Made by a program: the position numbers and the translations under genes. A model generated the notes under the pieces. That model did not search any database. It had not been told where the DNA came from and saw only the letters and a list, made by a program, of their open reading frames with translations. From Ligula intestinalis (Eukaryota; Platyhelminthes; Cestoda; Diphyllobothriidea; Diphyllobothriidae), in assembly GCA_036362985.1 (NCBI GenBank), contig JAYGXS010000009.1, forward strand, positions 26,891,861 through 26,955,860: 64,000 nt of DNA. The letters run 5' to 3'. This document shows positions 45,401-57,240 of the stretch, piece after piece (within the stretch, counting starts at the first letter, position 1; every line of letters starts with the position of its first letter).

Positions 45401-47146
45401 TCACATACTTTCTAATAACACCTCCGTCGTAGCGAATGAACAGCCCTCGGTTGCGTATTGTCCTGGCCAGGTTTTCTTTCGGAAAACCTTGCGTAGGATA
45501 GATCCATCCTTTTGCCTTCGCAGAAGGACATCAAGGAACGCAATTTCATCGTCCACTTCAGTCTCAGCAGAAAGCTTGAGCGATGGGTGAGCGCTGTTAA
45601 ACTTCGCGACCAAGGCGTCAATGTCAGCCTTATAGTCTATCAAGTAGAAGATATCACCTACACATCGACCGTAGAATGCAAGGTCATTGATGGTGTCCCC
45701 TAGACTCGTTTTTTCGATCTTGCCCATAAAGACCTTTGCAAGAAACGGTCCAAGTGGTGAGCCCATCGCCACACCATCTATCTGTCTGTAAAACTGACCA
45801 TTGCAGAGAAATTGGCTATTTTGTGTGCATCGCGTAAGGAGATCTTTGAGGGCTTTCACGGGCATACCTATCTGGTAGTTCGTGTCCCGAATAACGTCGC
45901 AGAGGTTGTTTATGGTTTCTGCCACGGGCACGTTGGTGAATAGTGAGGATGCATCCAATGAGCGCATCTTACTTCTTGCAACGTTCATATTCTTTATAGC
46001 TTTGACAAATTCAAATGTGTCTTTCAGGCTTCGAGGATAAATGTAACTTCCAAGAGGTTTCAGCTTTTCTACCAGCCATTTAGCAATGGTGTGGTAAGGG
46101 GAGTTTCTCATATCCAGGATATGACGTAAGAGTAGCCCCTGTTTGTGAATTTTCTGAAGTCCATACATTCTACGTATCGTCGTTCCTACAGGTCTTAGTG
46201 TTTCAAGCTCTTTGTCAGTCAAACGACCTTCTTTATGGAGGTCTTTGAGAATCGTAGTCAGCTGACCTTCAACAGTATCTGTCCGATCTTTGTCCTTCTC
46301 AGCTTTTGAGAACTTTGTATGGTCTGCTAAAATTGCTTCTAGTTTTGCGACGTGATCATTTTTATCCATCAGTACTATTCTAGATCCTTTTTCTGGTCTG
46401 GTTAGCACGATATTTTCATTTCTTCGTAGCTCTTTTAGGCTATCAAGGTGAGCTTTTGTTAAAGGGCCTTTGTTTATTGTAGTCTTTCTTAAGTACTGCT
46501 GGCAGCAGTTAACCAGGGTTGACTTGAGATAATCAACTTCGTTAGGCATGGAAGATTTTAGATCGGAGGTTTGGTTAAAGAGGCTCTCAAATGCAGCTTT
46601 TAATTCTATTTGTCTCAGCCTTTTTCGTGCAATACAGAATCTAGGGCCTGGGGATAGAACCTTTATGAGGGTTTTGTCAGGAGGGATTGAGGAATAGTTA
46701 TGCACGTACCCCTCCGGATTGTTTGGGAGGATGGTCAGTGCTTTTATTGGTTGGACACTTCGAAGAAGTTTAGTCCACCTGGCCTCAATTCTTCCGTTTC
46801 TTATTGTTTGTACATAGTCTTCAAACGCTACTGTCTCTAGAGTTTCAAGACGGTCGAGAACCGCTGCTTTCTGACTTCGGTTTCTTTGAAGTTCCAGAAT
46901 TCCGGCGTTAACAGTCTCCAGGTAACTTTCTGCATGTCTTCTTAGTGCAGCCATAGGAACGGCTATATGGTTTCTTCGTAAACTTTTCCAGTACTGTCTT
47001 GGATATTCACCTCGGTCTATACATTCTGCTAGGAATTTGGCTGTTACGTTTGCCTCAGCAAGCCTGGTGTCAAACTTTAGGAATCCATTGAGTTCCTTTA
47101 ACACCGCGGGATCTTTGGATTTTCTAAGTTCCGCAAAAATTCCCAT
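45401..47146 (-). pseudogene. Penelope-like element reverse transcriptase, 581-codon frame, endonuclease missing
   Basis: This is the longest unbroken PLE frame in the window, starting at MGIFAELRKS. RT blocks by residue: RPEKGSRIVLMD (250-261), MYGLQKIHKQG (327-337), RSLDASSLFTNVP (396-407, Asp398 of motif A), IDGVAMGSPLGPFLA (456-470), CVGDIF (495-500) and FLDVLL (537-542). Motif C is normally YVDD; here Tyr is Cys and the first catalytic Asp is Gly, so the enzyme should be inactive although the frame is open. It ends shortly after the RKKTWPGQY thumb block, without the GIY-YIG endonuclease that complete copies have next. The N-terminal 250 residues are the PLE-specific region. P2 terminal repeats lie upstream (47150-47360) and beyond the 3' end. 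Confidence 0.85.
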
Positions 47147-47149
47147 GAT

Positions 47150-47400
47150 TAATATTAGAAGTCAGTTTATGGCAAACAATTGTTTTCAGCAACTCTTCAT
47201 CAGACCACACATTTGCAAGGGAAATTAACGCTGTATATAACAATTAAAGTTTGAATAGGTAGAAAAATCAATAACTATCTAACATGGGCGCCGATTGGCC
47301 AACGCGGACTATGTCAGTTTGCGCATGTAGGCCATGTCAGCGTGTTGGTTGAGGGATTGTCGCCTTTGGTAGGGGCGAAATCCTATCACCACCTGGTGTT
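47150..47400 (-). repeat. PLE P2 terminal repeat, upstream of the 581-codon frame
   Basis: The minus strand runs from 'caaccaacacgctgac' through 'actgacatagtccgcgttgg', 'ccaatcggcgccc', 'attgatttttct' and 'gaagagttgctgaaaacaattg' to the start codon. It aligns with the right palindrome arm at 45020-45192. Seen from the ORF it is in the 5' position, so it would hold the promoter of the element. Confidence 0.7.
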
Positions 47401-47544
47401 GGTTTAGGCCATGGAAGTGACAGAGCTTGTGTCAGTACACAGTTATTAGAAGAATAGGACTGAAGCCATTCAGAGATCAAGAGATGAGGGGGAGGAGAGG
47501 GAAAGGTATCTGACAAGTAGTTATTGTCTCTGCGTCGGATGTTG

Positions 47545-47670
47545 TTGGACACCTTCGTCCTGACCCCTGCTCGTTGAACGCCCCCCCTTTCGCCTTTCTT
47601 ACTGATAATTGGATTCTTAAAAAAATTGTTACTCTAGCCTCTCTTATATTATTGTAAAATCCTGACGCCC
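47545..47670 (+). repeat. PLE-type terminal fragment, sister of 5930-6115
   Basis: It shares 'ttgttggacaccttcgtcctgac', 'cttactgataattgga' and 'attgtaaaatcctgacgccc' with 5930-6115. The CTGATGA to GAAA segment present there is deleted here. Confidence 0.45.
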
Positions 47671-48649
47671 AATAAAAACGTACGTTCGCCATTCTTAACA
47701 TCTTCGTAGCTGAAATGGGTATCATCTTTAAAGCTTAAAAGTGTATGCATACGACTTAACTGCCTTGAAAAAGCAGGATTAGCAAACTTTGGTAGAAATA
47801 AGTTACGTTAGCCCTTGGGTTTAAAGTAAATAGCCCTATCTAGTTTGGTTGATTAGCAGGTGCAGAGTTTTTTTTAATAGTCTATTTTGTTGCTCAAACT
47901 CAGTTATTTATTGAGAGCTTGTTTTTGTTAATTCTTTATGCAACTACTCTGAATTTAGTTGTTACATATAAGCCCAGAAGTATAAATTTAGCATAAATTT
48001 ACTTATTTGTGGGTTTTCTTGCACATACTTCGCTGGTTGTCCGCGGTAAATTCCCAACTCTTAAAACATCCGTTACTACCATTGCCGTTTTAAACTATCC
48101 TGAGGCCAGTGGTGGTTGAGGGGGCTTACACAACCCAAATAATATGATGTACATACTGTCTTATAAATAGTTAAATTTATAAGTGCACCTCGAATCCCTA
48201 TGATAAATGCATACCACCTAAGAAGTCATTTGTTTATTGAGCGTACTTTAAGCTGGCATTCTGTCGTGACTAAAATAGTTTTGGACTACGCGACAAAATA
48301 ACAGATTTTACAACCACAGTTAAGTGATATTTCCTAAATGGCTTCATATTTAATAAACATCAGTTAACAATTCAAGGGATAGGCCAGCAGTATTTGAACG
48401 GGAAACATAGGGGCGTATGGCTCAAGTATGCGAGACCGCATATGCTGATAAGTTTTATTGAACCGGGCTTGAGGCCACGGTGCCCGCTGAAACAAACCTC
48501 AAATTAAGACAGAAGGAGCGACAATGGTGCCGCGGAAGGTCACTGGCAGGATTAGGCCTTCCGGCAGTCCTCCAGTGACTTTTTCCGGCTATAAAAAGCA
48601 TAAGTCGTCAAATTACGTTCACAGATCAATAGCGGAACTCACTCGTTCT

Positions 48650-48830
48650 GCTCCACCTTGAGATTTAGTGGCTAGAGTATTAGACTTCTGAGAAAGAGGT
48701 CCCAGCTTTGGGCTTTTGTTGATGCACCACTCAGGGTTGGGTGTGACTGACTGATGGTAGGTGATGAGTCAGAAAGTGCTATTTCATCATCTCTCGTCTT
48801 GACCGATAGTGCTATCTGCCTAAGATATGA
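48650..48830 (+). repeat. tRNA-related SINE, copy 6, with decayed hammerhead block
   Basis: The head 'aactcactcgttctgctcc' and TTAGTGGCTAGAGTATTAG (A-box-like) precede 'gggttgggtgtgactga'. The block at 48745-48783 is GACTGA / CTGATGG / TAGGTGATGAGTCA / GAA / AGTGCTAT / T, with the same spacings as the other copies. Core position 9 is mutated and stem II no longer pairs well. The tail 'tctctcgtcttgaccgatagtg' matches the family. Confidence 0.65.
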
Positions 48831-49219
48831 GATTTTCGGCTCGCGTGACTGCAAAGTGAAGACCTAAATGTCTTCTTGCATAGGCTACTCGTAGACTGTA
48901 ATGGTACCCTCCCAGCATGACATTTACGGCGAAATTTGCCGATGCCAGATCAGAGGCCCAATTTGGGTCTGATTAACGTACGTAGAAGGAAAATCACCTG
49001 TGCGTCGAACACACACACGCGTATTCAGTCACAGCGTTCAAACCCTGTCCCGTTTGTGCTGACTTCCTCTTGCCCATAGGATACGGCGCGCCTAGAACTA
49101 GAAAGCAGGGTAAAAACGGCGCAAGCCCCTTTACATAAACGACCAGTTCATGCGTTAGTTTACTCTGCGCTAAGTATAACTGATACGCATTATTGAGCCC
49201 TTAAGTGGTATGTTGGGCC

Positions 49220-49545
49220 ACAACACAATCTAGTCCCATTGGCGCACATACCAAAATTTAACCAAACAAGGGATTAGAAGGAGCTATCACCGTTTGATTC
49301 CCAGTCCACTGAATCACCACTTAACACACATGCACACTGGGTTGACGGAGTGGTCTGGTGTGAGCATCCGTTAATAAACGTCAAAGCCACAATAAACTGT
49401 GATCGTCCCAGGCTTATAAGAGTGTGAATCACTGACTCGCTCCCAAAGCATACGCATTCTATAGTGTGATCCATGGGACGATTAAGGAATAATTTCTTTT
49501 ACCTAATAAAGTGCCTCAAAATAATCGTTTAGAGCGGTGCCTTGA
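49220..49545 (+). repeat. Interspersed repeat R7, copy a
   Basis: It aligns with 54043-54365 in the same orientation at about 80 percent by eye. Shared words: 'gcgcacatacca', 'atttaaccaaacaag', 'ccacttaacacaca', 'gacggagtggtctggt', 'actgtgat', 'ctcccaaagcata', 'atagtgtg(a/g)tccatgggac' and 'aataatcgtttagagcgg'. There is no recognisable domain. The class is unknown. Confidence 0.8.
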
Positions 49546-51714
49546 TAATCGAAGACCTTGAGTGTAATAGAACTATAAAAACTACTCCCAGACATTATAG
49601 TCGACTGCAATGACAGGCTTTCTAAGGTAAAGCAGACGTGATAAAGAAGCAAATGTGTGTCTAATTAGTCAGCATAAATTGCAGAAGTACATAGGTTAGA
49701 TCTATGTGCATAACCGTTTGAGGAACACCGTATAGAACAGGTGGCCTCTTAAAAATCCCTTCAGATTACACCTCCCGGCATTTAGTGCAATACACGTGGT
49801 GGGAATTTGGCCTACCACTGGATGACCAGCGATACTTATACGCATTATCGAGCACTAAAGTGGTATCGTAACGCTGGTCGGATCAGTCTTCCTCGCCAAG
49901 TGCGACTGCTTAGAGTACGGGCGAAAGAACACCGCATCCTATTAAGGTCCTTGAGAAAAGCCGACAGATTTTCCGTTTCGCGCACGGACAGACAGACTAA
50001 TAACTAGGTAAAATGCTATTCTCAAATTAATTTGACATAGCTATGAAATGCTCGGCGGCCTTGAGTGGCTTCGATTCAACACCGGCATGGGCAATGTTTC
50101 CGTACAGCCAATGCTTTATTCAAGCAAACTACGAGACCCACGCCGGGAGACGCGAGTTTAACCACATTTGGACCAATTTTCCCGTTCAGCCTTCTGCAAC
50201 GTATGGAACCTACCACTTCTGAGGCAGCAAGCTGCCTGCCCAAACAGGAGGTCCTTCACAACCACTCTAGAATCTACCAGATGATAACCAGGCAGCCCTA
50301 ATAAGAAAGGGATTCTGACAGATTTGAATAACTCACTTGATTTAGGTGTGAAAAACTTGATGGTCACCTAGCCGCATGCCTGCTTCGACTAATTGGTTAG
50401 TTGTCAAAGCATTGCAGTGTGGCTCGATGGATAACTAAGCTGGGATAAGCATAGCACCTCCAATCCACTTCTACTATGTATTCTAACATAGTGACAAGAG
50501 GTGGAGCACTTTGACATCAATGACGACGAGTCGTCAGTTTGCTTTCAAATGGCTTCATTTATTAAGCTCTCGTATTTGTCGTTTTAAGTAAGCCCCCCCC
50601 AGAAAGCACTCTAGAGGAAGCTAAAGTCGAAGTTTAAAGTACCAGCTTGCAAAGTGTGACATTTGCTGTCTTGTGATCAAAATGTCGCCTATAATATTCA
50701 TCCAAAGTTGTGATTTAGTAGACCAAGGTTCTAGATTTCAATTCACTCAGTAGAAAAGTAAATAGCGGTACACATAAAAGAGATTATGCAAGGTATTTGC
50801 ATATCGGATAAGGTCCATGGAAGGTTTTGTTTTCTCCATGAAAATATTTACACAGGGTGTTTTTCCAAAGAACGGACACTTCTGTCGATTTTTTTTTCAA
50901 CTGGTAATAAAGTTAAAATCGTCGGATTTCTCGAGAATTTGCTGCAAATTTCTATTCTGTCAGTCCGGGCTTTATTAGACACATCCACGGTATTTTAGAA
51001 AAGGGAATTCTTTATGCCTGTGAGCAGCATGCCTCTAAGATAAGAGCATTGACAAAAGTAAGATAAAAACGCCACTTTAGTAGAACGCACCACATGCATT
51101 TTTCATCAGTTTTGCCGAAAAAAAGGGTGGACTTGTGAATTCCTTTTGGAAAATCCAGCATTCTCGTTGGAAGTATGAAAGGCAAAGCATTAAGATCAGC
51201 TAGTTTTACTGGAATTGACTCTCAGTGATGGCACGAAGCACCGAATTCAAAAATACCGGTAAGAGAAAAAAGGTTCGGATTAGCATAGTCTAACACTTGC
51301 AACGGAAGCCCGGTTTAGATGTACCAGCGACCAACATAATTAAACCTACAGCTGATCGGGTGTACAGAAGATGGCCTAACTAAAGAGAAATACCACGATT
51401 AGCAAATTATTGATAATCAGCTGCAAACCATCAGCAACATATGAATGAAAGCTGTGGAATTCTTATAAACAAGCGTAGGCTTATCTGAAACCCGAATCAA
51501 GAATGAAAAGTACTATTACTACTTCTTTTACTACTTTACTCAGAAATACAAAATTTTTAAATCATTGTTAGCAAATACTAAATGCATAAAAAGTCACCAT
51601 AAAAATGAAAAAAATTTAAATAAGGTTGTCGATTGAAATCGTAAACGTGCAATTTGCAGTCTAGTAAAAGAACTCTACCCTATCTGCGCATGACTAGGAC
51701 TATTTTACCATCAC
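49546..51714. other. No gene recognised
   Basis: Only short unrelated frames are seen. A short segment at 49825-49880 ('atacttatacgcattatcgagcac...aagtggtat') resembles the left edge of R7 near 49175-49210, so a scrap of that repeat is present. Confidence 0.35.
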
Positions 51715-51790
51715 CTATGATAAAGGATTTTCGACGGAATCCGGAACGTAAAAAAAATAAAATATTTGCTTTCCAATGATCATATCCTCT
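51715..51790 (+). ncRNA. PLE end with hammerhead-like hairpin, decayed
   Basis: CTATGATAAA, GGATTTTCGACGGAATCC, GGAACGTA and a 'tttccaatgatcatatcctcttctt' tail follow in order. This equals the minus-strand block at 36230-36300. Stem II still pairs, but the GAA box reads GGA and the leading CTGATGA is lost, so it is probably inactive. Confidence 0.4.
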
Positions 51791-52829
51791 TCTTCTGAAC
51801 TCTACCTAAGTGAAATTCTTCTACTGATATTTCTGGTATTTGCCTACAATGAGTATAAAATCGGCTTTGTAATTTCAGCGAAGATTTTCAACTTTAAAGG
51901 TTTGCAAACTTTTTTCTACAAATTAAAATTCTGCCCGATATGTTTTCCAGAGCATTCAGAGTAAGAGGCTTCTTGATCGAATTTACCAAAAAGGAGCTTT
52001 TGGTTATTGGTGCTTACATAAATTTCCGTTCGCAGTATAGGCGTAAACTAACCCAACCAGGATCACTTATTGCAGAGAAAAAATGAACGTCCACAACATA
52101 GGTCGGATAAAAGGTATACCTTACGTCAGTTCAAACACTTTTTGTAATAAGTTACCTTTTTAACTAGCACTTGGAGTAGATATTCAGTTGACCAATATCT
52201 GCGTATATTAACCTCTTTTCAAGGTAACAGCAAATTAAAAAGCAGAAACTATGAACAGTCTTTTTAAATTTTCTGAAAAGTGGGGATGACATGTTGACTG
52301 CAAATAAAAATAAACTTTTCTTTTTACATTTGAGCCTGTTTTCTCGTATCTGATTACGCTAACTTCCTGCTATAGAATTAAATTAGAGCATGGCTAAATG
52401 CGTGGTTCGAGTTTACGACAACTGTTAATCCCCCGTCCGTTTTGCATAAATAGATTACGCATTAGCAAAATCTATGCTGTAAAAAAACGTATCCTGTCAC
52501 ATGCTCCATGTACACCGTAAAACATGCGTACTTTTGTTGAAGTTCCCAAATCAGCGGTGCGGTAAAACAACGTTTATTTTTGCATTTTGCGACAAAAATT
52601 CAGGCGTTAGCAAAAGATATTTCAAAAATTGGATTCATTCTTTGGTTCTGGAAAACAATGCGATACCTTATAATTGCTTCCGTCTGATTCCCACTAACTT
52701 ATGATCAATTTATCCGATGCTGGAAGGGGTTTGTTTAAAAAAAATTCCAGGCGATCTTGATGTTTTTTTAGCACAATGGGGAAAAACAGAATGCTTGGTT
52801 TTGTCATATTAAATAGCATAAAGAAGTTA

Positions 52830-53010
52830 TTAGAGCTCCGACAAACTTTAATTTCCCCAAAATCTTGCATGGTTTCTTCAACTAAAATGCAGTTTGCTTT
52901 ACTCAAAGGCCTTCGGAGCCTCAAATTCATTCAACAGGTCAAAGTACGAAGACCAAATGTATGATAGACTACTCGTTTAAATGTTGCTCGTGAAATTTCA
53001 TCAGTTAGAT
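52830..53010 (+). repeat. Interspersed repeat R3, divergent copy
   Basis: The word series 'caggtcaaagtacgaagaccaaatgtatga', 'actactcgtttaaatg' and 'gaaatttcatcagttag' is a worn version of 21360-21450. Its left boundary is unclear. Confidence 0.4.
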
Positions 53011-54042
53011 AATCTAATGTATGTTCTAGTTACTTGTACCATAGAAGCATGCAGACGAGAGGTATTTTATCAAGGCTTCAGCCTAAAAGCATTAACTGTA
53101 GAATCGGATAAGATGACTTACATTCATTTCAAATGTTATTGTGGGCGTCGAAAAGCATAAAAAAAATCAAAAAGTAAGTAAAACTTTTCAGTCGGAAAAT
53201 TTACTTTTTCCACCAATTGCTCAAGTTGTTAATTTAATTGGAGTTCCCGTAAACCTCTGAACAAAAGTTTACGCCTTAGGTGAATGGTCCAGGCAGGGTG
53301 CATTTCATTGATGGAGGTTCTTCTGGAACCGTGCATGTTACTGGAAGGGAGTATTTGTTTTGGGGCCCTGCCATGTTCCAGCAAGTGGGCTATTATCGTT
53401 TTGTCGTTGACCGAGACTCACAAAATGTATCTGGTGATTCATTTATAATGCAATACTTTGTAAACACTCGGAAGCGCTTTGCTACCAAAATGACATACCT
53501 TTGGATATAATGTAGAGTAAAAAGTTAGCTTGTCGTAGAGGGCTGAGCCAGTTCGACCTCGACGAGGTCCACCGTATGTTCCACAACAGGGTGGAGCATG
53601 GGTGGTGACTTGCGTTGGCTTATAGTGAGAGAAGACTTTCAATGAATCTACTTCACTCTCTTTCTACTCCCCCGGTGAGGCCACTACAACAAAAAAACCA
53701 CAACAAAGTTTGGGAGCGGCTCAGAACCCAGCTGAACGAGAATGCTATAAAGGTCACATTAAGAAGAAGCTATTTCAGCCTGACTCTTAGTTCACCTGTC
53801 AGCTATTCTACACAACATAATAAACAAGTGGCTCACCGCACAGTCCAAGCTATCCCGTTTGTTGGCAAACCTCTAAGCCACGGCTTTTAGCGCACCGTGA
53901 GAGTTTCGAGGGCTTCAGAACTGAACTGTCGAACTCAATTTTTCCCCACCTCCAGCATCAAGCCACCATCCGAGTCGATGGGTTGTCTGATCTGAGATGG
54001 GCACGATAGTTGACAAGGTCAACAAACCCGTCTGCACGCGCC

Positions 54043-54365
54043 ACAACACGATCTGGTCCATTGACGCACATACCAGGATTTAACCAAACAAGGAATTAGA
54101 AGGACCTATCGTCGTCTGGCTCCCAGTTAACAGATTCGCCACTTAACACACAATGTACACTGGACTGACGGAGTGGTCTGGTATGAGCGTCCATTGACGG
54201 TCTTTCAAGCCACTATAAACTGTGATAGTCTCAGGTTTACAAGAACGTTAATCACAGACTTGCTCCCAAAGCATACACATTATATAGTGTGGTCCATGGG
54301 ACAATAAATGAATAATCTCCCTTACCTAACAAAGTGCCCCCAAATAATCGTTTAGAGCGGCGCCG
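54043..54365 (+). repeat. Interspersed repeat R7, copy b
   Basis: The partner of 49220-49545, 4.8 kb away in the same orientation. Left of it, 'cgccacaacacgatctggtcca' also resembles 'ggccacaacacaatctagtccc' at 49216, so the repeat may start slightly further left in both copies. Confidence 0.8.
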
Positions 54366-57170
54366 GGAATTTCTCACCGACGAAAAGTCGACGGCGTTTC
54401 CTCAAGACAATTACTCAACATATTCTGCATAAGAAAATGTTGCGCGATGCGGTAAACTAATAAACAAAGTACCAAAAGCGTAACCTACCGTGTTACGGGC
54501 ATGCAGATTACAATTATTATGCCGCACGGGTAGCATCAGAAACAACAGTTTTAAACCTGATTTTATGAAACCGAAAAAAATATCCGATTGGATACTAAAA
54601 TTTGAGTCACATTTGCCTAAAATAGGAGTTAGAAATTCTGTTGAATGCTGTATGCATATCGTTTGTTCTTTGAATAATTATGCAATTCAACTTGAGCTCT
54701 TAAAAATATGATTCATAGATATCATTTAACTGTAAATTCTCAATATTTGTGTGTATTTTAATGTATACTGCGTTATAGGCGAAATCGTTTCGTAAATACC
54801 AAATACTTATAAACATTTGAGGTCAAATTCACGGAACCTGCATAAAATAATTTTACGCATGACAATTTCAGCCATGCCATAGTTAACAGCAAATATCCTT
54901 AAGAAGTTGATCCTTAGCTAACTAATCCAAAAATAGCGGAAATTCTCCTGGGGCGTTCGAATCTTCCATATGTAGTTTTAAATTTAAACAGCAATCTGTT
55001 ATTGAGTACTTTTAGGAGAAAGTTCATAACTCAAGTTGCCTCCAAAGCCTGTCGTGGGAAAGGCTGCGTCTTACCACCTTATTTAACATAGGCGTTATTC
55101 TTAGAACCTGTTGATTAGTCTATTGCTTTAGCACTGGAAAAACGGAATGATGCTTCTCATGCCAGCTAAAAAAGAAGGCATTGCGAGCCTTCATAATTGG
55201 CAACAAACATTGGCGGGCATGGATAGGCACGACCAGTCTAGAAAAAGCGAACTAAAAAACCGGGCAAGTCCTTAATTAATTCTTAAAAAATTATAGCTTC
55301 TTTTGCCCACGTAGTTTTTTGAAGCCTTAAGTTACTTGCATGTCTGTGACACCACTCTAGAAATTTCAGTCAACGATGGTAAAAGTAGAATTTATCAGAA
55401 AATGTACATAGCTATTTCCAACTAGTTGTTGGAAAAAGTATAAGGACATGAGGCTGGTTTAATAAGCTAAACATATAAAAAACCTAGTTTGATTACAGAG
55501 AATAGTGACTTATATTTCCTCTTGGTCTATTACGCGATTTCTACCTGACTTAGTTTATGCCGTCAGGGATTACTATGAACTCAATAAGCTCTGCAGATAT
55601 CTTGGACGCCATGTGGTGAGTGATACAAGTTAATAGTTTTATCAATAACTATTTATTGAGGATGAACATCTCAAATTCATCTCCTACATGAACGATTTTA
55701 TTCCATCATCTTGAAATAAACTGAATTAAATACTCACTAAAGATCGACGCTATTGGAAAGATTGTAAAAGAAGACGTACTATATAGTATAATGGCTCTTT
55801 GTCCATAAAGCTGGCTTTAAAATCCGCAAAGCATTTTTCTACGCAACTTGTATTAACATCTCAACTCCAAATCACTGGCTTAAGGTAAAAAGACGTTTAG
55901 CGCTGCATACACACAGCAGAAAACTGACGGTGCTCATAATTTGGCTCATTCTGCTATCAAAGAATTCCTCCCATCTAAATTGTTAGGATTGAAACGTGTC
56001 TCTTGGGGCATACAATCGAATGAAGCAGACTTCTATCCCACCACTTATATGCTACTATATACTCCGCCTTAGAAAATGCTCACCTAAGTTGGTTACTTGG
56101 GATCAGTCCTATAAACTAATAGGTAAGCAAACTGGGGATTGAGCTTCATTGGTAGACTTAATTTCCAGATTTGGTAAAGCAACTTCCTATTCACAATGGT
56201 TTGCCTGGGTTAAAGTAAAAGTGGGAGATAATAAGAATTTTATATATTGAAGCATTATACACCATAAAGGCAAGTAAACTAAATCTGCTTCCACCGAATA
56301 AAATTGTAGACCTTTGCAATATGCAATAGCAAGGAAACTGTATGATCAAAAGATTACTTTGAATCACACAATTGCCAAAAAGACAAAAAAGGCATGAATG
56401 CAATTTTTGAGGTTAACACGCGTGCCATAGAGATTGCATATTTCTCGAAAAGTTTTTATTTGAGGTCGTAGCAAACAAATTTGTTCAGCCTGCGTACGTT
56501 TAAACTGGATGTAAATAGCTTGCAAATGAAAACAGAGCTTACAAGTACAATGGGACCGGATTGCGGAGTTCGAGTATCTACTGTTAACGAGTAAACTATA
56601 CTCCTTCCTGCCTTAAGGGATCTCGCATCAACTGCTCATTTATAGATCCAAAATATAAGAATAATCTTCTATCTGGACAATGAAGTAACGTGGCTGCTGT
56701 TTGGCAGTATTAAGACCACTAGGTGTAGTTCCCAGAATTTCCGTACAAACTGTCACAGCTATTTTACCTACCACAACCGATTTGGCAGGTGAACGTATTT
56801 TTGCTCATGAATGTTTTGACCGAACGAGGTTTAAATCGGCCCTAGGATTTCCTATCATTTTTTAAATGCATATGCTATGACTGAATAATAGTTATACAGT
56901 GGAACATTCAGTTTATTATTTATTTTTCCCCAGTATTCATAGAGGACGCTTAAGCCCTTAGTGATCACCATAAGGATGCAAAAACTACACTCGAAGGTGA
57001 CGCTAGCCAATCAAATATTAGATTTAGCGGACGTTTATAAAGGAAGATATTTAGAGTACAAACCGGTCCTCGAAGAGAGGTTACCACTAATATTTGCAGA
57101 GTCACTTCGTTAAACAGTTTTCAGCAACTAATCGCCACACCTATGCCATTGAATTGACGAGAAAACGAAG
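54366..57170. other. AT-rich DNA, nothing recognised
   Basis: No coding frame longer than about 75 codons and no repeat partner was found. Confidence 0.4.
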
Positions 57171-57240
57171 ATATGGTCGCTGGGACAAGGCATTCATTCG
57201 TCTGACGTTTCGAAATCAATCGCAGATCCTTCAGAAGAGA
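57171..57240 (-). ncRNA. PLE end with hammerhead-like box GAAACGTCAGAC
   Basis: On the minus strand CTGAAGGATCTGCGATTGAT, TTC, GAA, the self-complementary ACGT, C and AGAC follow each other (57204-57232), then 'gaatgaatgccttgtcccagcgaccatatcttcgttttc', the PLE tail. The core is CTGAAGG rather than CTGANGA and stem II is weak. Confidence 0.4.
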
